Below the pieces are notes generated by a model. That model was not told where the DNA came from, searched no databases, and was given only the letters and a program-made list of their open reading frames with translations. DNA of 64,000 bases from Alloalcanivorax balearicus MACL04 (GTDB lineage: Bacteria; Pseudomonadota; Gammaproteobacteria; Pseudomonadales; Alcanivoracaceae), in NCBI RefSeq assembly GCF_025532145.1, contig NZ_ARXS01000001.1, forward strand, positions 62,001 to 126,000, in the 5' to 3' direction. The translations under genes and the position numbers were made by a program. Below, piece after piece: positions 26,101-34,746 of the stretch. Every line of letters starts with the position of its first letter. The first letter of the stretch is position 1.

Positions 26101-26409
26101 TCAGTTTTGGTTTTCACCGGTAACCGCGTCTTTAACGTCTTCACCGGTTTCCTTGGTCTTTTCCCAAGCGTTCTCACCCGCTTCCTTGGTCTTGTTCAGA
26201 GCATCCTCACCGGCTTCCTTGGTATCCTGCCAGGTTTCGTCGGCGCTCTCGCCGGCTTTTTCCATGGTCCCTTCATTACTCATATCGTCCACGGCCTGAT
26301 CCACTTTCTCACCCGCTTCCTCCATCGGACCTTCCTGTTGATCACAGGCAGCCAGCCCCAGCAGGGCACCAAACAACACAACGACAAAACCTTTGCTGAA
26401 CGTACGCAT
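26101..26409 (-). CDS. Small lipoprotein with amphipathic 11-mer-like repeats
   Basis: 102 residues from ATG 26409 behind an ideal AAGGAGCAATT. Signal peptide with lipobox LLGLAAC. The mature chain is almost entirely charged helix with repeats of the form KTKEAGE(D/N)A, as in LEA-like, apolipoprotein-like or YtxH-type stress proteins. Such helices coat membranes or protect proteins during stress. There are no aromatic residues except Trp in two repeats. Monocistronic with its own terminator. Confidence 0.7.
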   Translation of the reverse strand: MRTFSKGFVVVLFGALLGLAACDQQEGPMEEAGEKVDQAVDDMSNEGTMEKAGESADETWQDTKEAGEDALNKTKEAGENAWEKTKETGEDVKDAVTGENQN

Positions 26410-26522
26410 AATTGCTCCTTGCACGTATCCATGAACGTTGCAGCAAATCTAGGCTTTTCCCCGTTTTATGTCAGCTACATGTCCGGCGTTTTCCGGGGAT
26501 TTTACGAATATCCATGATGATT

Positions 26523-27554
26523 TTACGAAACGGTATAACGGGTGCCAGGCAATAAATTGAGCATTTTATGGACTATATATATCACCGTCAGCGCCACCAC
26601 CACCGCCACGGTAATGGAACTGAACCGGTACAGCGTCTGATAAATGGCGTCCTGCTGTGGCAATAAATACTGCCCGAAAATCACCGCGATAGTGGTTGCG
26701 CCGGCGAAACCCACGCCACTGGCACCTTCCTGCACATGCCGTCGGGCAAAAAACATCAGTGCCACCCAATAAAGCGGGCCTACCAATAGCCAGTTTGAAT
26801 ACCAGTCGTATAACAGCAACTGAATCAACAGCGCGGCATTGCAACCCAGCAACACGCCCACCGCCCGTGCACGACCGTACTGCAGCGCGCCGGCATAGGT
26901 CATCGGGAACAACATCAACAAAGTGGTGACCTGGGCGGACAACGAATCGCGCAAATCAAAAATCTGGAAGACCAGGAAACTGACGGTGGCGACCGTCGAC
27001 CCCAACAACACCTGGTGTCGTAACTGCTCCGGGTTCTTTTGCGGTGGCGAGGGCGGCGCGGCGGCCTGCTTCGACGGAAACAGACCGCACAGTAACCAGG
27101 CCACCGCCACCGTCAGCAGCGAGGCCGCCACATTGGCCTTGGCCATGCCGCCGAAATCCATGTCCGGATAACTGGCGAAATGGAACAGCACGCTGGAGGA
27201 GACCAGGCCATTGGCACCAAACAGGAAGAAGCGCCCGCTGGCCATGCAATAGAAACGAATGGCGAACAGCGACCAGACCAGAGGGGTCATCAATAGCGGC
27301 TGGTCTCCGAACATGCCGGCCAGCACGTAGACTTCCACCACGTTGACCAGCGACGCGGCCACGAACTGCAAGCTGGCATGGGCGCTGAATCGCGGCACCA
27401 TGCCCAGCAGCAGCACCGGGTAAACGCAGAAAAACAGGCCGGTGCTCCACTGGGTCAGGTGGGCAAAGCCGAACCCGATCAGGGAACCCAGGCTGATACG
27501 CAGACATTGCCGGAATTGATCCGGAGTCAAACGGTGAGCGTCACGTGCCGCCAT
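26523..27554 (-). CDS. DUF2955/FUSC-like inner-membrane export protein
   Basis: 343 residues from ATG 27554. About ten membrane segments in two blocks separated by a hydrophilic stretch (SKQAAAPPSPPQKNPEQLRHQ, around 190-210). This layout matches DUF2955/FUSC permeases, which pair with HlyD-type adaptors to export aromatic acids or drugs. It begins 12 bp after the HlyD stop, so the two form an export operon. No outer-membrane component is adjacent. Confidence 0.75.
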   Translation of the reverse strand: MAARDAHRLTPDQFRQCLRISLGSLIGFGFAHLTQWSTGLFFCVYPVLLLGMVPRFSAHASLQFVAASLVNVVEVYVLAGMFGDQPLLMTPLVWSLFAIRFYCMASGRFFLFGANGLVSSSVLFHFASYPDMDFGGMAKANVAASLLTVAVAWLLCGLFPSKQAAAPPSPPQKNPEQLRHQVLLGSTVATVSFLVFQIFDLRDSLSAQVTTLLMLFPMTYAGALQYGRARAVGVLLGCNAALLIQLLLYDWYSNWLLVGPLYWVALMFFARRHVQEGASGVGFAGATTIAVIFGQYLLPQQDAIYQTLYRFSSITVAVVVALTVIYIVHKMLNLLPGTRYTVS

Positions 27555-27565
27555 ACCGGCCCCGC

Positions 27566-28639
27566 TCAGTACAGGTAGTGCAGCAGGGAGAGAACGCGGA
27601 TCTGCAGCCAACCGAAGCCGTGACTGAGCCACGATAGTCCATCCCGTGGATAAAGCTGCACGGTGGTACGCGCGCCGACCCGCAACGGCGGTTCTTCCTC
27701 ACTGTCTTCCAGTACCAACCGCACCCGTACCCTTTGCGCGTCACGCACCCAGCGGTCAGTATTCTCCACCTGAGCCAGTTGGCCGTCCGGCACGCCCTGG
27801 CCGTCGCGTACCCCTTTGCCCATGGATTGCACCCGGGCCTCGAATACCCGCCCGGGCCAGGCATCGAAAACGATTTCGGCACGGTCACCGGGGTGTACGT
27901 CACGCAAACTCTTTTCACGGAAATCCGCCGCCACCCAGACCGGCGCGTCGGCGATCAGACTGACCAGAGGCTCACGGGCATTGGCGTAGGTCCCCGACTC
28001 CAGCTGCAGGTTATCCACCACCCCGGCCACCGGTGCGGTGATGCGGGTTCGCGACCAATCCAGCCGCGCCTTTTCCAACTCGTTCATGGCCTGGGCCAAG
28101 GCCAGATTGTGTTCCTTGTCCTCGCCCAGACGGGTTTCCAGGCTGCGGATGGCGGCCCGGGCCGACTCCAGTTCGGACTCGGCGTTATCCACCGCCAGTT
28201 CACCCTGTTCCCATTCCTGGCGCGACACCGCCCCGCCCTCGAACAGGTTCTTCAGTCGCTGGCGCTGCCGTCGCGCTTCCTCCAGCGTCGCCCGGGCGCT
28301 GACCTCACGGGCACGGGCGCCGGCCAGTTCCGCCAATAATACGGCGTTATCCTGCCCGGCCTCCGCCACCCGCAGTTCCGCGCCATCCATGATCAGCCGG
28401 TAATCCTGCTCCGCCACGGTGAACAGCAGGTCCCCCTGATTCACGTGATCGCCGTTGGTCACCGCCACACCGGTCACCTCTCCGGCCACCTGCGGCGCCA
28501 CCTGCACCACATAACGCTGCACTCGCGACAAAGTGGTCAAAGGCGCGTGCAGGTCCATCCAGACCACATAAGTGAATACCAGGGCGAACACCACCAGGGC
28601 ACGGCGCACCCAGCGGCTGAACTGCTGTTCAGGGGTCAT
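27566..28639 (-). CDS. HlyD/EmrA family periplasmic adaptor
   Basis: 357 residues behind CGGAGCCTTCG. It has one N-terminal membrane helix (ALVVFALVFTYVVWMDL), then a lipoyl half (VQVAPQVAGEVTGVAVTNGD). A long coiled-coil hairpin spans roughly 85-190, followed by the second lipoyl half (ITAPVAGVVDNL) and a beta domain. It bridges an inner-membrane exporter to an outer-membrane channel. The start is downstream of a good -10 (TATACA on the minus strand near 28675) and a GTGACC inverted repeat. Confidence 0.88.
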   Translation of the reverse strand: MTPEQQFSRWVRRALVVFALVFTYVVWMDLHAPLTTLSRVQRYVVQVAPQVAGEVTGVAVTNGDHVNQGDLLFTVAEQDYRLIMDGAELRVAEAGQDNAVLLAELAGARAREVSARATLEEARRQRQRLKNLFEGGAVSRQEWEQGELAVDNAESELESARAAIRSLETRLGEDKEHNLALAQAMNELEKARLDWSRTRITAPVAGVVDNLQLESGTYANAREPLVSLIADAPVWVAADFREKSLRDVHPGDRAEIVFDAWPGRVFEARVQSMGKGVRDGQGVPDGQLAQVENTDRWVRDAQRVRVRLVLEDSEEEPPLRVGARTTVQLYPRDGLSWLSHGFGWLQIRVLSLLHYLY

Positions 28640-28695
28640 CGAAGGCTCCGTTGGAGAGGGAGGCCGCGCATTGTATAGCAATAAGGTCGGCCATC

Positions 28696-28718
28696 GTGAC
28701 CACACGGTCACATATGTG
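28696..28718. promoter_or_regulatory. Inverted repeats in the adaptor/lipase divergent promoter
   Basis: GTGACC-ACAC-GGTCAC (28696-28711) overlaps a second perfect palindrome, CACATATGTG (28709-28718). The first would cover the -35 region of the HlyD-type gene, as expected for a repressor site. No candidate regulator is encoded next to it. Confidence 0.5.
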
Positions 28719-28769
28719 CGCTGGGAGCCCCGCGGCGCCCTTGCTATGCTTCCTGGCGGAGGACCAGGA

Positions 28770-29861
28770 ATGAAGCGCATTGGACGGCAACTGGGCGGCC
28801 TGACCCAGTTGATCACCGCCATGGGGAGTGAAATCACCCAGGTGGTGCAAGACATGCACGGCGCCATCGCCAATCCACTGGGCTGGCGCGGCGCCGACTA
28901 TGTGCCCGCGCCGCGAATCTACGGGGCGGTGCGCCTGGGCCTGCGCCACGCCGGAGAAGTCGCCGCCCTTGGCGCCCTGGCCGCGGATCCCTATCGCCGG
29001 GTCAGTTATCTCGATTTGCAAAGTGTCCTCAATGGCGTCTTCGGCCAGTTGCTCAGCGCCCAGCGCAGCCACTACGCCCTGCCCATGACGCTGCACCCGG
29101 CACGGCCAGAGCCGGAGCGCGACACCCTGGTGCTTTATCTGCACGGCCTGTGCATGAATGAAAGCTGCTGGCAGCACACCGCGCAGCAACACTTCAATCA
29201 ACGTCTCGAAAGTACCTTCAATGCGGATATTGCCTATCTGCGCTACAACACCGGCCGCCACATTTCCGACAATGGCGCCCGCCTGTCCCGGCTGCTTGAA
29301 CACACGCCTCTGCCACCGCGGCTGATCCTGATCGGGCACAGCATGGGCGGCCTGCTCGCCCGCAGCGCCGTGCATCATGCCCGCCGGCATGGACACCGTT
29401 GGGTGGAACGGGTATCGCACCTGGCCTGCCTCGGTTCGCCCCATCAAGGGGCTCTGCTGGAACAGGTAGGTAACCAGGCCAACCGGCTGCTGGCGGTAAC
29501 CCCTTATTCCCGCCCGCTGATGCGGCTGGGTAATCTGCGCTCCGACGGTATCCGCGACTTGCGCTTCGGCTATGTGGTCGAGGAACAGTGGCAAGGCCTG
29601 CCGGAAGACGCACCCCGCCCACGCAGCAAAGTGCCGCTGGACGACCACATCCAGCATCTGTTTCTGGCCGGCACCCTGAGTGAACACCGTACTCCGGAGC
29701 CGCTGGGCGACTGGCTGGTGGGTGTCGACAGCGCTCTCGCCCGCCGCCTGTATCCGGACGCGCCGCAACTGACCCGGGTTCAGTTCCACGGCATGGGCCA
29801 CATGGCCATGCTCGCCGACGCCCGCACCTACCGTGCCCTGAGCGACTGGCTGGCGCTGTGA
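28770..29861 (+). CDS. Alpha/beta hydrolase (PGAP1/lipase-like)
   Basis: 363 residues from ATG 28770 behind GGAGGACCAGGA. Nucleophile elbow GHSMGG with Ser191, oxyanion motif LYLHGLCMNE (about 123-132) and a late catalytic His in GMGHMAML (about 344). A ~100-residue N-terminal helical extension (ITQVVQDMHGAIAN) precedes the hydrolase fold. There is no signal peptide, so it is probably cytosolic or peripheral; an ester or lipid substrate is likely but unspecified. The stop overlaps the methyltransferase start (GTGA). Confidence 0.85.
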   Translation: MKRIGRQLGGLTQLITAMGSEITQVVQDMHGAIANPLGWRGADYVPAPRIYGAVRLGLRHAGEVAALGALAADPYRRVSYLDLQSVLNGVFGQLLSAQRSHYALPMTLHPARPEPERDTLVLYLHGLCMNESCWQHTAQQHFNQRLESTFNADIAYLRYNTGRHISDNGARLSRLLEHTPLPPRLILIGHSMGGLLARSAVHHARRHGHRWVERVSHLACLGSPHQGALLEQVGNQANRLLAVTPYSRPLMRLGNLRSDGIRDLRFGYVVEEQWQGLPEDAPRPRSKVPLDDHIQHLFLAGTLSEHRTPEPLGDWLVGVDSALARRLYPDAPQLTRVQFHGMGHMAMLADARTYRALSDWLAL

Positions 29862-30496
29862 AGGTAACCTGCCGCCTGTGCCGGGCCAACGATGCCCGGC
29901 TCTTCGCCAATGTGGAAGGCCGCGATTATTGGCGCTGTTCCCGTTGCCAACTGACTTTTCTGGAGCAGAGCCAGTTGCCTGATCGTGATCAGGAAAAAGC
30001 CCAGTACGATCTGCACCAGAACGATCCCGGAGACACCGGCTACCGCCGCTTTCTGGATCAGGTGGCGACACCACTGGCCGAACGGTTGCCGGCTGGCGCC
30101 AAAGGGCTGGATTACGGCTGCGGCCCCGGGCCGGCGCTGGCACACTTGATGAGCGAACGCGGTTTTGCCATGGCTTTGTATGACCCGCTATATCACCCTG
30201 AGGCGGGCGTGCTGACACGGCAATATGACTTCATCACTTGCACCGAGGTGATCGAGCATTTGCACTGGCCCCATCGCGAGTGGACCCGCTTCGCCCAATT
30301 GGTGCGCCCCGGCGGCTGGCTGGGACTGATGACCCGCTGGCTCACCGACGACGCTCACTTTCCACGCTGGCACTACCGGCGGGACCCGACCCATGTTTGC
30401 TTCTGGAAACCCGAGACCTTCGTCTGGCTGGCGCGGAGGGACGGTTGGGAGGTGGTGTACGCGGAAAACCCGGCGGTGATCTTGAGGAAGGTCTGA
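29858..30496 (+). CDS. Class I SAM-dependent methyltransferase with N-terminal zinc-ribbon-like Cys pairs
   Basis: 212 residues starting at GTG 29858, overlapping the hydrolase stop by 4 bp. Cys pairs CRLC (5-8) and CSRC (27-30) suggest a zinc ribbon. SAM motif I is DYGCGPGP (85-92), and an acidic motif lies in CTEVIEHL. The family includes 2-polyprenyl-like and uncharacterised methyltransferases; the substrate is unknown. Coupling to a hydrolase suggests the two act on one metabolite, but that is speculative. Confidence 0.8.
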   Translation: MKVTCRLCRANDARLFANVEGRDYWRCSRCQLTFLEQSQLPDRDQEKAQYDLHQNDPGDTGYRRFLDQVATPLAERLPAGAKGLDYGCGPGPALAHLMSERGFAMALYDPLYHPEAGVLTRQYDFITCTEVIEHLHWPHREWTRFAQLVRPGGWLGLMTRWLTDDAHFPRWHYRRDPTHVCFWKPETFVWLARRDGWEVVYAENPAVILRKV

Positions 30497-30535
30497 CGCT
30501 GGGTCTGTTCCCTGCCACTGTCGTCTCGGAATTCG

Positions 30536-30570
30536 CCTGCACGCCTGCACGCCTGCACGCCTGCACGCCA
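30536..30570. repeat. Short tandem repeat, GCCTGCAC x4
   Basis: Four perfect 8-bp units plus a partial one, in a 253-bp gap between the methyltransferase and YceI genes. A second imperfect direct repeat (two 15-mers, 30686-30715) lies nearby. Units of 8 bp can change copy number by slippage. No gene is affected. Confidence 0.8.
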
Positions 30571-30749
30571 TGCTTGCTGGCCCTGTAGCGAGACGGAAAG
30601 GGCTGATTACTAGGAAAGTCAATCATCGCCGGTACGCAAACACGCTCGCACGCTATTCTCCGCCAACGATCAGACTTCGGGTTTGGCGTGTTGCGTGTAA
30701 GCGTGTTGCGTGCAAGCGAATCACTAGGGCCTGTTGAAGCGTCCGGCGG

Positions 30750-31346
30750 CTATTGCCGCACGCCTTCCACAGAAATAATGATCTCCACCGTTTCCGAGGC
30801 CGGTCCCAGGTTTTTGGTGATACCAAAGTCCGCCAGCTTCAGCGTGGTGGAGGCTTCCAGCCCCATACGGTAGCCGCCCCAGGGATCATCGCCATAGCCA
30901 ATCAGCCTGGCGTCCAGAGTGACCGGCTTGGTAACCCCATGCAGCGTGAAATCACCAGTGATCCGGGCGCTTTCATCGCCGGTTTTTTCGATCCCGGTGC
31001 TCTTGAAGGTGGCGGTCGGATACTCGCTCACGTCGAGGAAGTCCGCGCTGCGCAAATGTTTGTCACGCTCGGCATGGTTGCTGTCCAGACTGGCGGTCTT
31101 GATGGTGGCTTCCACGGTGCTGTTTTCCGGATTGTCGGCATCCACGGTAAAAGCGCCATCGAAATCGTTGAAGCGGCCATACAACCAGCTGTAACCCAGA
31201 TGGGAAATCTTGAACATGATGAACTGGTGCTGCCCTTCGGTATCGAAGTGGTAGGTCCCAGCGGGCTTATCGGCGGCCAAAGCCGCGGAGCTCAACATCA
31301 ACGCCGACATCAGAGCCAGCACGGGAGCGGTGAACAGCTTGTACAT
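30750..31346 (-). CDS. yceI: YceI family periplasmic lipid-binding protein
   Basis: 198 residues with a Sec signal peptide (ALAADK cleavage) and an eight-stranded lipocalin-like barrel. Family motifs are [28 protein letters not shown] and [14 protein letters not shown]. YceI proteins bind polyisoprenoid or fatty-acid-like lipids and are often stress or pH induced. It follows a cytochrome b561-type gene by 17 bp, reproducing the yceJ-yceI order of enterobacteria. An AAGGAGAACGACCC site precedes it. Confidence 0.93.
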   Translation of the reverse strand: MYKLFTAPVLALMSALMLSSAALAADKPAGTYHFDTEGQHQFIMFKISHLGYSWLYGRFNDFDGAFTVDADNPENSTVEATIKTASLDSNHAERDKHLRSADFLDVSEYPTATFKSTGIEKTGDESARITGDFTLHGVTKPVTLDARLIGYGDDPWGGYRMGLEASTTLKLADFGITKNLGPASETVEIIISVEGVRQ

Positions 31347-31363
31347 GGGTCGTTCTCCTTGGA

Positions 31364-31936
31364 TTAACGATGGGATGAAGGCCGGCGGGGCGCCAGGCCG
31401 AAAATACGGCGCAAGGTATCGTCACGATCAATAAAGTGGTGTTTGAGCGCCGCCAGCGCATGCAGCGCGGCCAGCACGATCACCGCCCAGGTAGCCCAGT
31501 AATGCACGGCCCCGGCAAGATCCTCGAGACCACTGCGGCGACCGGTCAGCGACGGCACCTCGAACCAATTGAACACCTGGATCGGCGCGCCATCGGCGGT
31601 ACTGATCAGATAACCGCTGATCATCGCCACCAACAGCAGCAAATAAAGTGCCCAATGAGCCAGTCTGGCACCCGCTTTCTCCCAGGCACGGTGTTGTTCG
31701 GGAGCCGCCGGCGGCGGCGACAGCACCCGCCAGATCAAACGCACCAGCACCACCGCCAACAGCAGCAATCCGATACTGCGATGCCAGTGCGGCGCACTGC
31801 GATACCAGGGGTGGTAATAACCCAGTTCCACCATGTACAACCCAAGGCCGAACAAGGTGAACACCACCAAGGCCACCAGCCAATGCAGCCCCACGGTGAC
31901 GACACCGTAACGCTGATCATCGTTGCGCCATTTCAT
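31364..31936 (-). CDS. Cytochrome b561 family protein (YceJ-like)
   Basis: 190 residues, four membrane helices. His residues in the helices fit bis-His haem ligation ([51 protein letters not shown]). The start at ATG 31936 has GGGGATCGAGA; a longer frame is unlikely. It probably passes electrons between quinol and the periplasm and is co-transcribed with yceI. Confidence 0.88.
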   Translation of the reverse strand: MKWRNDDQRYGVVTVGLHWLVALVVFTLFGLGLYMVELGYYHPWYRSAPHWHRSIGLLLLAVVLVRLIWRVLSPPPAAPEQHRAWEKAGARLAHWALYLLLLVAMISGYLISTADGAPIQVFNWFEVPSLTGRRSGLEDLAGAVHYWATWAVIVLAALHALAALKHHFIDRDDTLRRIFGLAPRRPSSHR

Positions 31937-32021
31937 TCTCGATCCCCGGGCCTTTTCACTGATTTCCAATAGCCGAGCCGAAACGCGGACAGACAAATTC
32001 CGCTTAACTGCCGGTTATCTT

Positions 32022-32038
32022 GGCCCAGAAAATGGGCC
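32022..32038. other. Short hairpin upstream of the cytochrome gene
   Basis: GGCCCA / TGGGCC stem with a GAAAA loop in the gap between the 33-residue gene and the cytochrome gene. No T-run follows on either strand, so a terminator role is doubtful. Confidence 0.3.
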
Positions 32039-32138
32039 GACAGGAATCCAATCAATGACGCATTTGCATCAGAAATTTAGATTGGTGTGGCGCTGGCCCG
32101 CCGGAACCTGCCCGGCGAGGGCATCGACAGGAGAGAAA

Positions 32139-32240
32139 TCACCCGGCCACCACCATGGCGATGAACAAGGCGATCAGGGCGAGGGAAATAATGATTGCCA
32201 GACGTTTGAGAGTTCCGGCTCCCCGGTTAGACCAATCCAT
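32139..32240 (-). CDS. 33-residue single-helix membrane peptide
   Basis: A short frame starting with ATG 32240 behind an excellent ribosome site (CGGAGGAGCCGCT, 5-7 bp spacing). It begins MDWSNRGAGTLKRL, then a run of about 19 hydrophobic residues (starting AIIISLALIALFIA) and ends VVAG. A positive N-terminal flank with one helix is typical of small membrane regulators. It sits in an otherwise empty gap between the GNAT and cytochrome genes. No family was recognised. Confidence 0.5.
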   Translation of the reverse strand: MDWSNRGAGTLKRLAIIISLALIALFIAMVVAG

Positions 32241-32326
32241 AGCGGCTCCTCCGTTGCCACCAGGACTATAGACAGCCACGGGCCACGGGCGCGAGAAGGG
32301 TGTCCTACACCTGGGAAGTTTTACAT

Positions 32327-32923
32327 TTATTCCGGCGCATCACGCAACCAGAACTGCATGGTTTTCCGTGTTTCCTGCTGCTCTCCCAGATCACGCCAGC
32401 AAAAGCCGGTGGTCAATTCCGCCGCCGGACGGTACCCGCGGCCGCGCCAGAACGGTTCCAGGCCGGTGTAACCCGGCGGCTGGCGTGCGTCATCCGTGGC
32501 CCGGACCACGCTGCAGAAAGCAGTGGTGGAGAAACCGAAATCACTGGCGTACAACTCACGCAAATCAAAAAAACGATGGCCGATCCCCTGGCCTCGGTAT
32601 TCGGGCAACAGCACCGACTCACCGAAATAATAGACCTGCTCCGGCGAGGGCCCCCGTTGCTGGAACGGCACCAGAAATTCCTCGTCCGCGTCTTCCAGCG
32701 GCAATGCCGACGCCACGCCCACTACCCGGTTGTACTCCAGCGCCAACACGAACAGGCTGCGGTCGGACCTCGCATAGCGATCCAGATAACGGCGCTCATA
32801 GTCCGGGTCCCCATCGTAGAGATAGGGGTAATCGCGAAACACCCGGATGCGCAATCCGGCCAACTCATCCAACCAGGGTTCCACGGCGATCCCGCTCACC
32901 GGACGAATTTCCACACTGGACAT
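32327..32923 (-). CDS. GNAT family N-acetyltransferase
   Basis: 198 residues with the acetyl-CoA loop in LPEYRGQGIGHRFFD (about 107-121) and the preceding beta strand VYYFGESVLL. The protein substrate or small molecule acetylated is not evident. Start at 32923 behind CAGGAGATCAGCAG. It is separated by 84 bp from the next minus-strand gene and appears to have its own promoter. Confidence 0.85.
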   Translation of the reverse strand: MSSVEIRPVSGIAVEPWLDELAGLRIRVFRDYPYLYDGDPDYERRYLDRYARSDRSLFVLALEYNRVVGVASALPLEDADEEFLVPFQQRGPSPEQVYYFGESVLLPEYRGQGIGHRFFDLRELYASDFGFSTTAFCSVVRATDDARQPPGYTGLEPFWRGRGYRPAAELTTGFCWRDLGEQQETRKTMQFWLRDAPE

Positions 32924-33007
32924 ACTGCTGATCTCCTGACTGCTGCCGTCGATGCTAGATCACCAGAGCCGCTCCGGCCAGTGGCAACCCCCTGAACCGG
33001 CGGGCCG

Positions 33008-33814
33008 TCAGGAATTCAGTTCCACGGCGAAGCGGCGTCGCATCAGCCGATGGTAGAGATCAGGCGCCAGCCGCCACAGCAAACTGGCCATGAAAGTGAA
33101 GCGGTCCGGGAACAGGCGTTTTTCACCCCGCTCAAAGGCATCCAGAACGCGCTCCGCCATCCACCCGGCGCTACGCACCCTGCCCACCGAGGAGCGGGCA
33201 TGAGCGGCGGGTTTGCCGTCGAAATCCAGGGCATTGCTTTCGATCGGCGTGGCCAGGAAGCTGGGGTACACCATCAGCACACCGATGCCCTGATCCGCCA
33301 CTTCGCCGCGCAACACCTCGAAGAACTGCGCCAGCGCGGCTTTGGCGCTGCAATAACCGGCCCGCCCCAGTACCGGCATCCAGCCGGCCATGGAGCCAAT
33401 ATTGATCACGCAGCCACCACTGTCTCGCAGCAGCGGCAGGCACCCCAGAGTCAGGGCTACCGGTGCCTCCCAGTCCACCGCCATGACCTGGCGAAAGACC
33501 TTCAATTCGGTGCGCGCCGCCAGCGAACGATGGGTAATGCCGGCATTGTTGATCAGCACATCCAGGCGCCCCCGGGCCGCGATCTGTTCAATCAGACGGT
33601 CGCGCGCCGGGCCGTCGGTGAGGTCCAGGGCGAAATGCGTCACCCGCGACGGATCTATGGCGGCCAGTTGCTCACTCTTGTTGGCGAGCGCTGTGGCGTC
33701 GCGGTCCACCAGAATAAGCCGGTGGCCGCGTTGAAAAGCCGCTTGAGCCAGCGCCCAGCCCAGGCCGGAAGCGGCGCCGGTAATCAGTGTGGTGGTCGCG
33801 GTGTGGCCGGTCAT
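33008..33814 (-). CDS. Short-chain dehydrogenase/reductase (SDR)
   Basis: 268 residues: TGAASGLG (13-20), NNAG (around 89-92), Ser in INIGSMAG, catalytic YCSAK. A Pro/Leu-rich C-terminal tail (FTFMASLLWRLAPDLYHRLM) suggests membrane association, common in SDRs acting on steroids or fatty chains. Last gene of a four-gene run with 4-bp overlaps: monooxygenase, symporter, epimerase, SDR. The pathway is unknown. Confidence 0.88.
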   Translation of the reverse strand: MTGHTATTTLITGAASGLGWALAQAAFQRGHRLILVDRDATALANKSEQLAAIDPSRVTHFALDLTDGPARDRLIEQIAARGRLDVLINNAGITHRSLAARTELKVFRQVMAVDWEAPVALTLGCLPLLRDSGGCVINIGSMAGWMPVLGRAGYCSAKAALAQFFEVLRGEVADQGIGVLMVYPSFLATPIESNALDFDGKPAAHARSSVGRVRSAGWMAERVLDAFERGEKRLFPDRFTFMASLLWRLAPDLYHRLMRRRFAVELNS

Positions 33815-34746
33815 AGCTGCCCCCGGGCGCGGGCCCGTTCAACGAAAAAGCGGAACGTTTGTTCGGAGGTTTTTTGCGGGTAATAACCAAACTCCTCCTT
33901 CAAACGGCGATTGCCGAGCACCGGCCGGTAACGCAGAAAATTGATTTTCTCCGGCGAATGGACAGTAAGCCCCAGCCGGTGCCCCAACCACAGTGCCGCG
34001 TGCAAGACACCGGCGGGCAGTACCAACAGCGGCTTGTCCAGTATCGAAGCCACTTGCCGTACCGTAAGGGCACCGTCGCCGGCCAGGTTGTAGATCCCTT
34101 CGGCGCCGGTTTCCACGCCGCGGGCAATGGCGCCCACTACATCCTGATCCCAGATGAACACGAACGGCGAATCGCAGCCGGCGATAGCGAGAACCCGCTT
34201 GCGCTCGAACAGAGCGGTGATCTGATTGCGGGTGTTTTCCCCCAACACCGTGCCCGGCCGCAGAATCAGTTGCCGTAAATCCGGATGGCGGTGGCGATAA
34301 TCCGCCAACATTTCTTCCACCAAACGTTTGTGATCAGAGTAAGCGAACTCCGGATTGCCGCGTAGCGGATCTTGCTCGTCCAGCCAGGCCGGATTATCCG
34401 GATGATAGCCGTAGGCGGCGCCGGAACTGGTGACGATCAGTTGGGTGACGCCGGCGATCAGACAGGCATCGAGCACGTTGCGGGTGCCGTTGACGTCGAT
34501 GTCGTGGTCACGCACCCGGTCGCCGGAATCCTCCAGTACCGCCGCCAAGTGCACCACGGTATCGATGCGCCACTCCCGCATCAGCTCCGCCAGGGCCGGA
34601 TCACGGATATCGCCCTGCCGGCACTCGAATGGCAAATCCGCCGGCACCCGCACATCCAGCCCCAGCACGGTGTGCCCGGCGGTCAGCCGCTGGCCAAGCA
34701 GGCGGCCGATGTAACCGCCGGCTCCGGTAATCAGCACCCGACTCAT
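33811..34746 (-). CDS. NAD-dependent epimerase/dehydratase family protein
   Basis: 311 residues from ATG 34746 (GGGAGGCATC site). Extended-SDR features: GAGGYIG (8-14), DVRVPAD for adenine specificity, and a YSDHK catalytic motif. The hydrophobic patch VLPAGVLHAALWLGHRLGL near 225-243 is typical of 3-beta-hydroxysteroid dehydrogenase-like and NAD epimerase proteins. The 4-bp overlaps with both neighbours imply one polycistronic message. Confidence 0.85.
   Translation of the reverse strand: MSRVLITGAGGYIGRLLGQRLTAGHTVLGLDVRVPADLPFECRQGDIRDPALAELMREWRIDTVVHLAAVLEDSGDRVRDHDIDVNGTRNVLDACLIAGVTQLIVTSSGAAYGYHPDNPAWLDEQDPLRGNPEFAYSDHKRLVEEMLADYRHRHPDLRQLILRPGTVLGENTRNQITALFERKRVLAIAGCDSPFVFIWDQDVVGAIARGVETGAEGIYNLAGDGALTVRQVASILDKPLLVLPAGVLHAALWLGHRLGLTVHSPEKINFLRYRPVLGNRRLKEEFGYYPQKTSEQTFRFFVERARARGQL

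Noticed and set aside
28629-30218. A 529-residue minus-strand frame across the lipase and methyltransferase genes
   Set aside because: It crosses two well-supported plus-strand genes and has no recognisable domain.
30536-30568. Possible CRISPR-like array at the GCCTGCAC repeats
   Set aside because: Units are 8 bp, directly adjacent and without spacers; no cas genes are in the window.
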